Shown in pieces: positions 48,502-59,550 of a DNA stretch of 64,000 nt. The translations under genes were made by a program, and so were the position numbers. Below the pieces are notes generated by a model. That model was not told the origin of the DNA and did no database searches. It saw only the letters and a list, made by a program, of their open reading frames with translations. Source of the stretch: Steromphala cineraria (Eukaryota > Mollusca > Gastropoda > Trochida > Trochidae); NCBI GenBank assembly GCA_916613615.1, contig OU744730.1, forward strand, positions 25,677,406 through 25,741,405, given 5' to 3'. Each line of letters starts with the position of its first letter. The stretch's first letter is position 1.

Positions 48502-48966
48502 TGGATTCCTGAAGAAGTTCTTGGGATCCAAAGAAAAGTTCCTGAGATTCCTAGAGAAGTTCCCGGGATTCCTAGAGAAGTTCTTGGAATTCCCTTAGAA
48601 GTTCCCGAAATTCCTTTAGAAGTTCCCGAAATTCCAGGAGAAGTTCCTGGGATTCCTAGAGAAGTTCCATGGATTCCTAGAGAAGTTCTGGGAATTCTCA
48701 TAGAAGTTCCCGAGATTCCAAGAGAAGTTCCCGAGATTCCAAGAGAAGTTCCTGGGATTCCTAGAGAAGTTTCTTGGATTCCTAGAGAAGTTCCATGGAT
48801 TTCTAGAGAAGTTTCATGGATTCCTAGAGAAGTTCATGGAATTCCTAGAGAAGTTCAAGAGATTCCTAGAGAAGTTCATGGGATTCTTAGAGAAGTTCCT
48901 GGGACTCGTAGAGAAGTTCCTGGGATTTATAGAGAGGTTCCTGGGATTCATCGAGAGAAGTTCCTC
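48502..48966 (+). repeat. 21-bp minisatellite, about 22 units, open in frame on both strands
   Basis: The unit is CCTAGAGAAGTTCCTGGGAT plus T. Because 21 is a multiple of three, the frame at 48490-49020 stays open for 176 codons and reads as heptads of the type IPREVPG; the minus strand (48432-48701) reads GIPGTSL. No start context, splice site or flanking domain supports a gene, so I annotate it as a repeat. Units vary mainly at the CCTGGG position. Confidence 0.9.
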
Positions 48967-49043
48967 TGCATTGCTATAAAATGTCGCCATGATAATTACG
49001 CTGTCTTAATGAAAGGCTAATTAAAGGTGTTTATTGGACAAAT

Positions 49044-49076
49044 CAGAGACTATATATACTGTATATATAGTCTCTG
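49044..49076. repeat. Perfect short palindrome
   Basis: CAGAGACTATATATA, a three-base centre (CTG), then the exact complement. A 15-bp stem hairpin with no visible flanking duplication. Confidence 0.85.
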
Positions 49077-49079
49077 TAC

Positions 49080-52000
49080 AAATTAACAAAAATAAAGCCG
49101 AATTCCTACTTTGTTGCAAAATCTTTGAACGAAAATCGAGAAGTGATAAAGTCGAGGTTATATTTTGTTCAAGATCATTCTAAGGGTTAAAAGCGGTTCA
49201 CGAAACATCATCAAAGACTTCCTTCCATTTTATTGCATACCATTTTTCGTTACCACTTTTCAGGGTTTATACATGTATATTTTACTCTAGGAAAGTATTA
49301 GAAGGGTGGTTTTCTTATTTAAACAAAAAAATCATCAGAATTGTAAATAACTATAACAACCAACATCAATACTTAAATGTAATAAGCAGGAAGCCATACA
49401 ATTGAGATCAAATTGTTATCATGAAAGCGTTTTTAATCTCAGTTATCCTGAACTAGGAAATACCATAAATGTGAAATACTTTCTAATACAATGATCGTAT
49501 GATGTCCACTTCAATACTTAATTTTGTATATTTTCAAAAACAAAAAATATCTTTCTAACCTCTTTATACAAAAATGTTAAGTTTTTCTTTCTTGTATCCA
49601 AAAAATAACTTAATTATTTTCAAACGTCCTACACGTGAAGCCAAGGTGAGAATATAGGTAATAAAGCAATTTGTACATTACCGTGCTGATTGAAGAGCGA
49701 AATGACGAAGATTGAAAAGCTTAATTAAAACAAAACTGCTCATTGAGAGAGGAATTCCTCTTTGGCAAGAAGGGGGAACTCATAAACTCTCACAGTATGA
49801 GAACGCAGCGGTGTATACATTGCCGCAGCGACGGTAATTGTTATCGACAACCCATTACGGCGTTAGATTACGCATACAGGTAACTACTTACTTTTACCTA
49901 TATAATAAGTGTGCAAAAATGCCTGGTAGCAAGACGAAATGTGTTTAACATAGGTAAGTTCATTCTAGACCTTGGAAAGTGAGCAATAGACGCAAAAGTC
50001 CTCCAAATGTTGTGTTAGGGTTTCGACTTCGGTGCCAAAACTATAATTAAGGGGATATGGGCTGATTAACCAGGTGAGCGCTTCAACAGACGCGGCAGGT
50101 GTATGAGCACTTGTTTGGGGTTAGAAATGCCAGGAATGCCAAGCCTCTCCTGTTTTTTATTGCTTTCTGTGGTGAAAAGATTGAATGTTTCCATTTCCAG
50201 TGTCTTGTAAATAAAATAGTATTTCTTGGAATTTCAGTAATGCCATTTAGTGGTACTGTCATTTTCAACGTCAAAGAAAGTAATCAAAATACGTTGGTAA
50301 TTGCAAAACAATAACCTTGAAGGTGGTCAAATGTGTTACCAGAATCTGTGAAAGTGTGATAATTCACGTAAGGCACCATGTGTATATACTCTGAGAGGCT
50401 ATTATTTCTTGTTAAAACTTAATCAATATTAAACTTGAATATCGAACATTTCAAATCAATTTCAATATACAGTTTTTAGCATAGGTTAGTATCCTCATAC
50501 GTGAACCAACTCTAATGTGAGAAATTGTGCATATTTCTCAAAATTATTCCATTAAATTTAATCTACCAGAACTTTTTTTCTTAGAACTCGAATAACTTTA
50601 TTTCGTTTATGTTGAAATAATGATGACAGGAGGTCAGAAGTTAAAGTTGAATACCGAAATTGAGACCAATTGAGCATATTTTATTTTTATTCTTTATCTA
50701 CACATGATTTTTCTAAATAATATTCGATCCTAAAGTTGATTACTGGACCTCAATCTTTCAATGCATAGTCACTGTGGAAGGGATATCAATCGTATTCGAA
50801 TATGCATGATCTATAAATATATTGCTACACTGCGCTACAGTGAAGAAACGTATTAACTTTTATTAATTAGATTGAAACGAATCCTTATTATTAATAAGTC
50901 GGCTAAAATACTCTTACATATGAAACTCATCTTCTTGTTGTCTTTTTCTATTAAAAAATCAAAATTGAGATGGCATAAAAAGTTCGCATATGAAAACATA
51001 TCTCAATTTCTAAATGAACTATGTACACAACAGATATTCTTTCTTCTATTGCACTTTAACTCTGACATGATGCGGATGAATACCAATGTGAAATGCAATT
51101 CCATGGCGTAGAAATAGCACGGTGAAATGTCTTTGCCATCCCTCATTTACACTAAAAGATCTATGAAAGCCAACAGCGCGGGGACTGTTTTGTGCCAACT
51201 TTGCAAAGTGCCTTCGCCGCTGGCCTGCCAAGATCGGTATTTACAACGTAATTTCCAGAAATTGACAAATGTCAGTTCGTAAGAAGAAAAAACGTGAAGT
51301 TCCTGCGCCACGTGTGCATCATGCCTACCATAACTTAATTTCAAGTGTTCGTAATCATCACGGAAAAAGCGTGCAGTCCTTGAAGTCCGTATGTCAATCT
51401 GATGTACATTTCAGAGCATTTGCACTGAAATCACGAACTTTGCATCCCTGGTGAAATAGATAACACATCTGCATTGATATGCGATTCGAAACTTCATACC
51501 ATCTATACCCGGTATTTCTGATCACATCGAAGGTGATGCTAAGATGTTCTATTTCCGAAATTGATTCACACATTGCTCTGCAAGTCAAAGACACTCACTA
51601 AAATTGCAATTTTCCAAAGCAAGACATTTACAAATGTAGCAGTTCGAACCTATGAGCTGACGGTTTCAGGCTATAGGCAACCTAACCATGCATTAGACCA
51701 CCGAGGATATTTTCAAATACGGATTGATCTTTTCTTCCTGAGTAGAAACATTACCGCGAATGATACTTTAAATATTGTCAATTTGATAAAACAAATATCA
51801 TTGGTACATTGGTATAAAGTATTTTAACATAAAAGAAAAGTTATGTAAACTGTGTCACATTGACAATGGTAATACAATACAATCAATTGTGGTTTGGCTC
51901 TTACGGTCAGGCTTGTCAATTTCATTAGGATCCACTGCAGTACGAGAGGCTCATGCCAATATCAGCTTTCAGAAATAGACATTGATCTCCAATTTCACAT

Positions 52001-53912
52001 TTTTAATATATTAAGAAATGATTTGAAAGAAATGCATTTTCCTTATCATCAAGCCATATGCCATGTTGAATTTTGATAGTGTAGTATTTAGCTTGTGTGT
52101 AAAATATTTAAATGAACAGTTATTCACCTATTTGTTAAAGTTCTATCTAGAAAAAAAGGACATTTGTCCATAAGTCACGATCCTCGGTTATTCGGCCTCG
52201 GACGGACCTCAAGGACAAACTGTCCATGTTATTTACCATACAACTCCAAAACTATGGTATCCACTCTTCTTTGTCTGAGAATGTATCTTTGCAATAATGG
52301 TAAGGTACTCTACCCAATTAAAATAAGAATTTCTATGTTAATGTTGAGCTTTATTTTCCTTTGAGTTGACTAATCAGTGTCACTTTTATTGAATCATCAT
52401 TAACTATTTCAGTATATAAATGGGCCGTAACTCCGTCAAAGGGGGGACGGCACCTAATTTGACATTCATGAGAGCAATGTCTGGTATCAATGGCATTCTT
52501 AAAGATGAAATATAAATGCTGACAATGTTTATGGTGTATAGTTATAACTATATTCATAAACGGAATATGATCAAAAAAGACAGTTCATGTGTTTTTGGAA
52601 TCAAATATGCAAATGTCATTATTTGTGTCATATGACAATAAGTATTGACTACTTCTTTCAATTCAATATCCATCGGTTCAACATAAATGACAATACAAAT
52701 GTATAAATTCGCGATTTTGATGATAACTGAACAATAAAGTGTTTTTCATTGAACTGAACTTTATTACACTCAGGCTGCAGACTGCAACATAAGAAGTACA
52801 TGAATATATACACAATGATACATGATATATTACAATACATTAAAAAGCTGATGTATTATTCTAAGGTTTAATTATTATTTCTTAAAATTTCTACCCTTAA
52901 AGGTACAGACATAAAGGTTTAAATATTTATATTTCGCGCGGCTCGGAAGAATGAACTTTTATACAAAAATTTTTTTTAGTTTTTTAGTGACAACAGCAAG
53001 GTTTGAAGTCATAAATTTGATCGAAAACCGGACAATAACAACCAATCAGTCAAACATAATTTTGGAAACTTTACTCTAAGCAGCTAGAATCCAAGTAACG
53101 AATTGATAATGTTTGATAGCTAATATGACTATTATTCATGTGAATTTGGCTTCCGTTAATATATATGACTGTTTAACGATGTTCATCGAAAACAAGAATA
53201 AATCATATAATTGCAATTGGACATTGAAATATTTTGAATTTTTATCCTGAATTAAGCCATTTACGTTCAAATAATAACACAACATTAATGTTGAAAATAA
53301 CGGAGTGGCTCAACAGGACGTTTGAAATAGCAAATTGAAACGATGTCTTGCCGTTTAAAACTTCAAGAACCCTCTCTAAAAGATGAGGTTCATCCAAAAG
53401 TCATGAAAATGTCCATCACAAGATATATTATTCCCTTGACGTTCATCAAGTAATCTCGACTTCATAAGATAACTTAACGGTTTTCTCTTCATCGCCGTAC
53501 TTTCTCATGATCATAAAGATATACGATTTCCTCTCTATATACCTACGACTTCATCATAAAGTACTTTTCGCTTCGTTTTCATACTTTTCAGCTCTTTATG
53601 GCATACTCTGTACTATGCTTTACCGTTCTATTCCATCGTAAAATACCCGAACCATAAAAAGTGTTTGTTATGATTATTAGAAAACAACGCTTGCTAAACA
53701 CCATTCCATGAATATTATTCCCACGCTTTTCTTATAAACACTGTGTTTATTTTCTCTTATTTTGCAATAAACAGTTCTTTCACCAAAATACCAATGTGGT
53801 TTCTCTATTGTAGTGTTCAGCAAATTACCAATGTGGTTTCGTTACTGTAGTGTTACATAGGGTTAACCCCTTTTCTTCCATGGGCTATAATATGGTTATC
53901 GTGAAATTATAT
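49080..53912. other. No supported gene
   Basis: Mostly AT-rich. Less AT-rich patches at 49720-49880, 50040-50250 and 51100-51460 contain short ORFs (for example 51269-51454 plus, basic, MSVRKKKKREVPAPRVHH) without recognisable domains. A poly-A/T rich transition with CGCGCGG occurs near 52935. No repeat boundary recognised. Confidence 0.45.
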
Positions 53913-54213
53913 GGATCACAGTGGTGTAGTGTTTTGCCTGCTGGCATCTCCCGCCAGAGACCCGGGTTCGAATTCCCGTTGAGACACACACAAAAATCTG
54001 ACTTCGGCCTCATCCTTTTGTGTCCCTGGCACTTCATCCACATTGCACTCAGCCCACCCAGCTGTTAAAATGGGTACCTGAAAACTGGATGTACTGACCT
54101 ACGTGTTCGCGATTAGCGTTTAGTAGCGGCTGTAAAAGTCCGGTCCTTGGGGATAATAATGTAGCTCTTTGAGCATGTCTGGAAAAGGTGCAATAAAAGT
54201 ATTCGCATTTGTA
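53913..54213 (+). mobile_element. tRNA-derived SINE, copy C (near full length)
   Basis: Head GGATCACAGTGGTGTAGTG with box A, and box B GGTTCGAATTC at 53965-53975. The central domain is conserved (GTGTCCCTGGCACTTCATCC; CAGCTGTTAAAATGGGTACC). The LINE-like tail has CTTTGAGCATGTCTGGAAAA and GGTGCAATAAAAG but lacks the (ATT)n tract. A 72-codon ORF over the head is incidental. Confidence 0.9.
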
Positions 54214-56807
54214 TCATTTTTTATCATGATTCCGTTGACAGAAAGACATATAGTGGATTAAAGACGTGACCTGTATCGGTAATAACTTCAACAATAGGCT
54301 GATATGTATTGTATCGTGATATCGAATATCAAATAATGGATATCATCCAGCTGTCTAACGCGTAATTGAAATATCTGTAAAATGTCTCCTCCCACCTACA
54401 TATGAGGACCGTAGGAGGTAATGGCTTATGTCGAGTATTCACAAGAGCATATTAATGTTACTATTTATGAAAGGTGCAAAAAATGTTAATACAAATGCCA
54501 TTTATTTACAAATATTAATCAAATTGCTTTTATCATATCTCTGGAACCACGAATGCTGAACAGTGTGTATTTGACAAGTCATGCCCATGCGGTAATACGC
54601 AAGTTGGTAATAAGATCCGACAACAAGGTGATTAACACTTTCGAAGAAGATATCCATCTTCACCTTCTCAACTCACATTGTGAAGTTCTTCACACTAACC
54701 ATCTACCCACTTGTCTCATGACGGATACGCCAGTTGGCGGAGTCTTTATTTTCTGTTACTGAAGCAACTTTTGGCCTCTGTGGGTGAAAAACATCCCGTC
54801 GGTGTTATTAGATGGTAACTCTGACACGTTCTTGAAGAACTCCAGTCAATTCCCGGCATTCCTCACGAGATCGTGTTCTTCCAACAATGAGCTGAAAGCA
54901 GGAATTGTGTTAAAACGTTCTCCTGAAGGGGAATGCTGTTACAAAACGAATTAAGATGTAGGTTACCTAAAGAAATTGTTTTGAAGTTGGAGGTTGGAAG
55001 AGTTGCTTTATTTATCACTTTTTTGTCGATTGTTTTGTCAATAGTATTTTCTTTAATTATATTTTTATTTCAGAAGTGCCTGTTACAGATAGGAGATCTT
55101 ACCCAAAGAAGCATGAACCCATTTGCTATCTAAAATGAAACAATATGAGGGATTTTTTTACACAAGACAAGGACAGCTCATTCACTCACTCTTTCACATT
55201 TTATGCACACAAAGGAAGGATGGGCATATAATAAAAGCACGTTGAGGTGCTTCATTATTAAACTTATGACTAATAATAGCTTAAGCAAATAAGCTATAGG
55301 TAAGATATTCAAACGATAATGAGTATTTGTTACTATATAGATTGTTTAAGTCATGTTTTCATAATGAGTTATCATATTCCTGTTAGATGATTCGGTTGTG
55401 TAATTGTTTAATTGATATGTATGTTTCGAGTTATCAATTTCAATCTGTCTTAAATTGTAGCATTTCCCTTTGAAACGGGTTTATTCCACCATCATTTAAA
55501 CATATTTTTCAAAGAGTGATATAAAATATATAAGTATTTTTGCAATGTCGCATAGAATGTTTAAAAGATGCATGAAGCTTTTAACCATTCCTTTAACTAA
55601 AAGTGTCAAAACATGATTCACCTTTTACAAACATAGCCTGTCATCGATATGATGAATGTTTAAATTAAAATAAAACACAACTTTTCATATTCGACTTAAT
55701 TCTAGATATATATGTTTACTATGTAATTTGTAAATAGAAAATCAATTAATAAGAATTTTTGATACCTGAGTACCTTTCATTCTAATGTACCTGTGTCCAA
55801 AATTATTGTATTGTTTAAACTTCAGTAAAATGTCTTCATTGAAACCTAGATAAAATGATTAAGTAAACAGCACATAATGTCATTTTGTGATTATTCTTTT
55901 ATAGAACTTTGTGTCAAATTCCTATTAAATTTAATTCAAATAATCAATTTAACTTACATGAAACAATATCCTTTACCATTTAAAGATTCAAAAGTCTGTT
56001 GAAACGCTCAAAATGAACCTTTTAAAAATGTACAAACGATCTCGACAATTTTAAATCGTTTGTGAGTACAAAATCAACATAAGTTAAGCTGCATCAAAAT
56101 ACAAGGATTTTGCACCTTGAAATTGCAAATTTACAAACCATTTGTCGTATTATTGCAGCGAGACGGGACCACATCTGGGTTTATTTTCAATAACCTGCGA
56201 GTTGGTGCACGAAATAGATTATTTGAATACAGATGAATAGTAAGTTGTGATGAACTGTCTATACACCGGGTTCACGAAGGTTCATGTAGTTCTATGCTCA
56301 GCTTATCTAAACACATGGGTAAGGAGGTAAAGTAAGTTTCTTATTCTAACCTGAAGTGTTTTAGCTCACAAATGAGTGCAGAACTTTTTCTTGTATTTAC
56401 TCTTTATGAAACTGTTGAAATTAAAAATAAGTAGCATACACAACAGTGGAGTTTGAGTGCCAAGAACACTTGATTAGGAAATGATTAAATTCTCATGCAC
56501 TTAGTGCTAGTCTTAATGTAATTCCTAACTTTAATTTCACAAGAATTTATTCCGATGAGAAAAGTGCTAGGCGCCTATGATCGTGGCTTGCAATGAAAAC
56601 ATAATTTGATAATTCATTTCCTGGACAAATTGATATGAGGCAAAACAATACATATTTAGTAAGTAAGGGCGCCAGGTACATGGCAATAGGTATCTTAGTG
56701 TGTTCGGCGACTGGTGGACGATTTTATATAAGCATAGTTTTCTATTATTGGAAAGGATAAGATTTTCGGTAATATATTCAATACAGAAATTGCAACACTG
56801 TTCATTA
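54214..56807. other. No supported gene
   Basis: A less AT-rich patch at 54540-54930 carries a 69-residue plus-strand ORF (54553-54762) with no recognisable domain. The remainder is AT-rich. Confidence 0.45.
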
Positions 56808-57066
56808 TAGTAACAGCAACAGTAGTAGTAAATAGTGTAGTAGTAGCAGTAGCGTTATAAGAAGAAGTAGCAGTAGTCATGACAGCAGTAGTAGCAACAA
56901 TAGTCATAATACTAGCAGGAGCAGTAGCAGTAGTAATTGCAGTAGTAGTGACAGAACTAATAGCAACACAAGTCATAGTAGTAGCTGTCGTAGTGGTAGT
57001 AGCATTCGCAGTATTAGTATTAGTAGGAGCAGCCGCAGCAGTAGTAGCAGTAGCAGTAGCAGTAGC

Positions 57067-57101
<35 letters not shown>

Positions 57102-57121
57102 AAGTAGTAGTAGTAGCAGTC

Positions 57122-57158
<37 letters not shown>

Positions 57159-57446
57159 AAGTAGTAGTAATAGTAGCGTTCGCAGTAGATGTATAAGAAG
57201 GATCAGGTGCAGCAGAAGTAGCAGTAATAGTAGTAGTAGTAGTAGCAGTAATAGTGGTAGTAGTAAGTGTAGTAGCAGTAGTAGTAGTAGTAGTAGTAGC
57301 AGTAGAAGTAATTGTAGTAGCAGTAGTAGAAGTAGTAGTAGTAGTAGTAGAAGTCGTAGTAGTAGTAGTAGTAGTAGTAGTAGCAGTTGTCGTCGTAGTA
57401 GTAGTAGTAGCAGTAGCAGTAGCAGTAGCAGTAGCAGTAGTAATGT
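56808..57446 (+). repeat. (AGT)n/(AGC)n trinucleotide array, about 640 bp
   Basis: Imperfect AGT repeats with AGC, GTC and ACA interruptions. Every frame is open for long stretches: the minus strand gives poly-Thr/Ala (258 codons) and poly-Leu, the plus strand poly-Val. These openings come from the lack of stop codons in the repeat and are not genes. Confidence 0.97.
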
Positions 57447-58133
57447 GAAATGACAGTACTTTAAGCAGCATTTAAAGTAGAAGTAGTAGCTGTGATAGTG
57501 GTTTAATTGTTGGATCAGCAATACCAATACTTCCGGGATGATAAAGTACATGACATGAATGACAATTGCATAAAGTATAATTTAACATCAAAACAGTTAC
57601 AACTTAATCAAACAGGTTAAAATCATATACATATATTGAAATACGTGCATCGCTCTTTGCCCAAATGCAAGATATCACAGAAAAGCAACTATACAGGTAA
57701 GAGGAAGTACAGAAAGTTGCACCGAGAGCGTTATTCAAACCCGATGGCCTGTACATACTGCAAGAGAGTGCACGGGGTAGTAAGCGATACACTATCCATC
57801 CTTACAACTTGTATAATGGGCAACAAATTGTGCTAGAAATAACATCCTGAAGTATTAACCCTATTATTTGCTACATGGAGATTAGCTCCCGTGCACCATA
57901 CAGCTATTTAATGCTCTTCGTGAACTATGTTTACACCTCGTCTATATTCTCGTGGTTTATTGGTATAATAGGTGTTACGTAGGGCTGTTTATCTGGGTGT
58001 TTACATATACATTACATACTCATTAGTTTGTAAGGTCGGTCATGCTAGAGTGAAAACAGCTACATCGCAGTTCACCTGTACTCAAGCAAATGACATTGCA
58101 AGGAACGAGGTTAGTCTGTTACCATGTCGAGGG
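57447..58133. other. No supported gene
   Basis: Overlapping short ORFs on both strands at 57604-57836 without recognisable content. Confidence 0.5.
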
Positions 58134-58367
58134 AAACCTAGCCTCAATAATACCTGCTTCACTCCGATATTGAGTCTAGCAAGATGTAGTAGCCGGTCGC
58201 TTCAGCCGACCTTTCGCCAACCTATGACCTATGTGCGAATGCATACTATTGCGGCTTTGTAAAACGATTACTGATTGGTCAACTCGATAGATCAGCTGAC
58301 GCGACCGGCTACTACATCTTGCTAGACTCAATATCAGTAGTTAGCGAGTATTATTGAGGCTAGGTTT
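58134..58367. mobile_element. Foldback element with 67-bp inverted arms and a mismatched 15-bp block
   Basis: Left arm 58134-58200 and right arm 58301-58367 are inverted copies: 18 bp perfect (AAACCTAGCCTCAATAAT), 15 bp largely different, then 34 bp perfect (starting ATATTGAGTCTAGCAAGATG and ending CCGGTCGC). Weaker pairing continues about 20 bp inward. The loop is about 65-100 bp. No clear target duplication was found, so the outer boundary may be elsewhere. Confidence 0.8.
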
Positions 58368-58906
58368 AATTAGACTGTCTGTAACCAAGACCCACAAATT
58401 AGATAAAAGCCTAAGCAAGTCTAAACTTACACTTTAATGTTTGATTTCAGTCTTCTTTTCATTTCATTTTTCCCCAAGCGGCGCTTAACAATAACTCATT
58501 TTATTTATCATTTCATTTTTCTAAAGTTTAGATTTTCTACAAAATTATTTATTCATCTCAGATTGTAATTATTACTAAAGAAGTTGTGTATTGCTAGAAT
58601 TGAAATTTTCTTGGTGGCGTTTTGTTTAAGTATTGGACGATTTACACTTTGTAATCAACTGTTTGAATTATTGAAATACTTGGTTCATGCTTAGACCTTC
58701 ATGGTTACTTACATTCGGACAGAGCAACTAATGGTGTGAGTATTGAGTATTTTCCCACTTCAATATTTTCGAAATATCATGATCAAGTTAAAGAAAATGC
58801 ATATGTATTAATAATGATCTGTTATGATTTGGTTCATATGCTGTATATTTGATTATCAAAATCTTAGGGCTAAACTAAACATGCTGCGAGCCACAAGATT
58901 CAATCG

Positions 58907-58980
58907 CCTAGAAACATCGTTATAAAACAAATATATGAGCTATATATTATATATTTGTTTTTTCTAACGATGCTTCTAAG
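58907..58980. repeat. Hairpin inverted repeat, about 30-bp arms
   Basis: CTAGAAACATCGTTATAAAA with CAAATATAT (58908-58936) pairs with 58948-58980, with a few mismatches and a 2-bp indel, around an 11-base centre. Possibly a tiny foldback element; no flanking duplication seen. Confidence 0.7.
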
Positions 58981-58984
58981 CTCT

Positions 58985-59454
58985 AATTGTCCTTGTGAGA
59001 AAAAGAGGGAATTCCAGATCAAACAAACAGTTAACGTAATTCTGCACTACAGGATCCGATCATTCTACCTGAGAGTTGGCCAACACTATCAGGGTTGACT
59101 TTCAGTTAATGCATTTTGGGATACAACATTTATTAGCCTAAACGTTACAATATTACATACGAAACGTCCTGTTACATCAGCATATTTGTTTGGTTCTTGA
59201 TTACTGTGTGGTGGCATGTTATTTTGTCCGCAATTTAAATTTCGCTTATATTCCAATCTGCGTATTTTTTCCGCTCTGGCTACAATCATACCCTGATAGC
59301 TATATAGCCAAAACCCCAATGGCTCTTTATAAGACCAATCATGATCAGTGAAATGACTCGCATCAAGGAGTTGCAGCGAATTCTAAATAAAAGAATGCAG
59401 GGACTCGCGATAATTTCCTTCAGGCTATCCATTGACATTTCATTGGCTGAATGC
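58985..59454. other. No supported gene
   Basis: Nothing recognised. A 76-codon minus-strand ORF (59089-59319) has no recognisable content. Confidence 0.45.
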
Positions 59455-59463
59455 AACAAATGC

Positions 59464-59541
59464 CAACCTGGTTCCCGGGCCACGTTCCGCGTGCGCTACA
59501 GTAAGCGCATAATTATGTAACGAGGCCCGGGAACCAGGTTG
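59464..59541. mobile_element. 78-bp GC-rich hairpin element with perfect 9-bp target duplication
   Basis: Terminal inverted repeats CAACCTGGTTCCCGGGCC extend to about 23 bp with one mismatch. The interior has a second small stem (TGCGCT/AGCGCA). Identical 9-bp repeats AACAAATGC flank it (59455-59463 and 59542-59550). The size, total palindromy and 9-bp duplication parallel the 96-bp palindrome at 14763, but the sequences are unrelated. Confidence 0.87.
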
Positions 59542-59550
59542 AACAAATGC

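Noticed and set aside
56695..57551. ORFs of 258 and 192 codons (poly-Thr/Ala, poly-Leu) and plus-strand poly-Val ORFs
   Set aside because: They are translations of the (AGT)n array with no supporting flanking domain.
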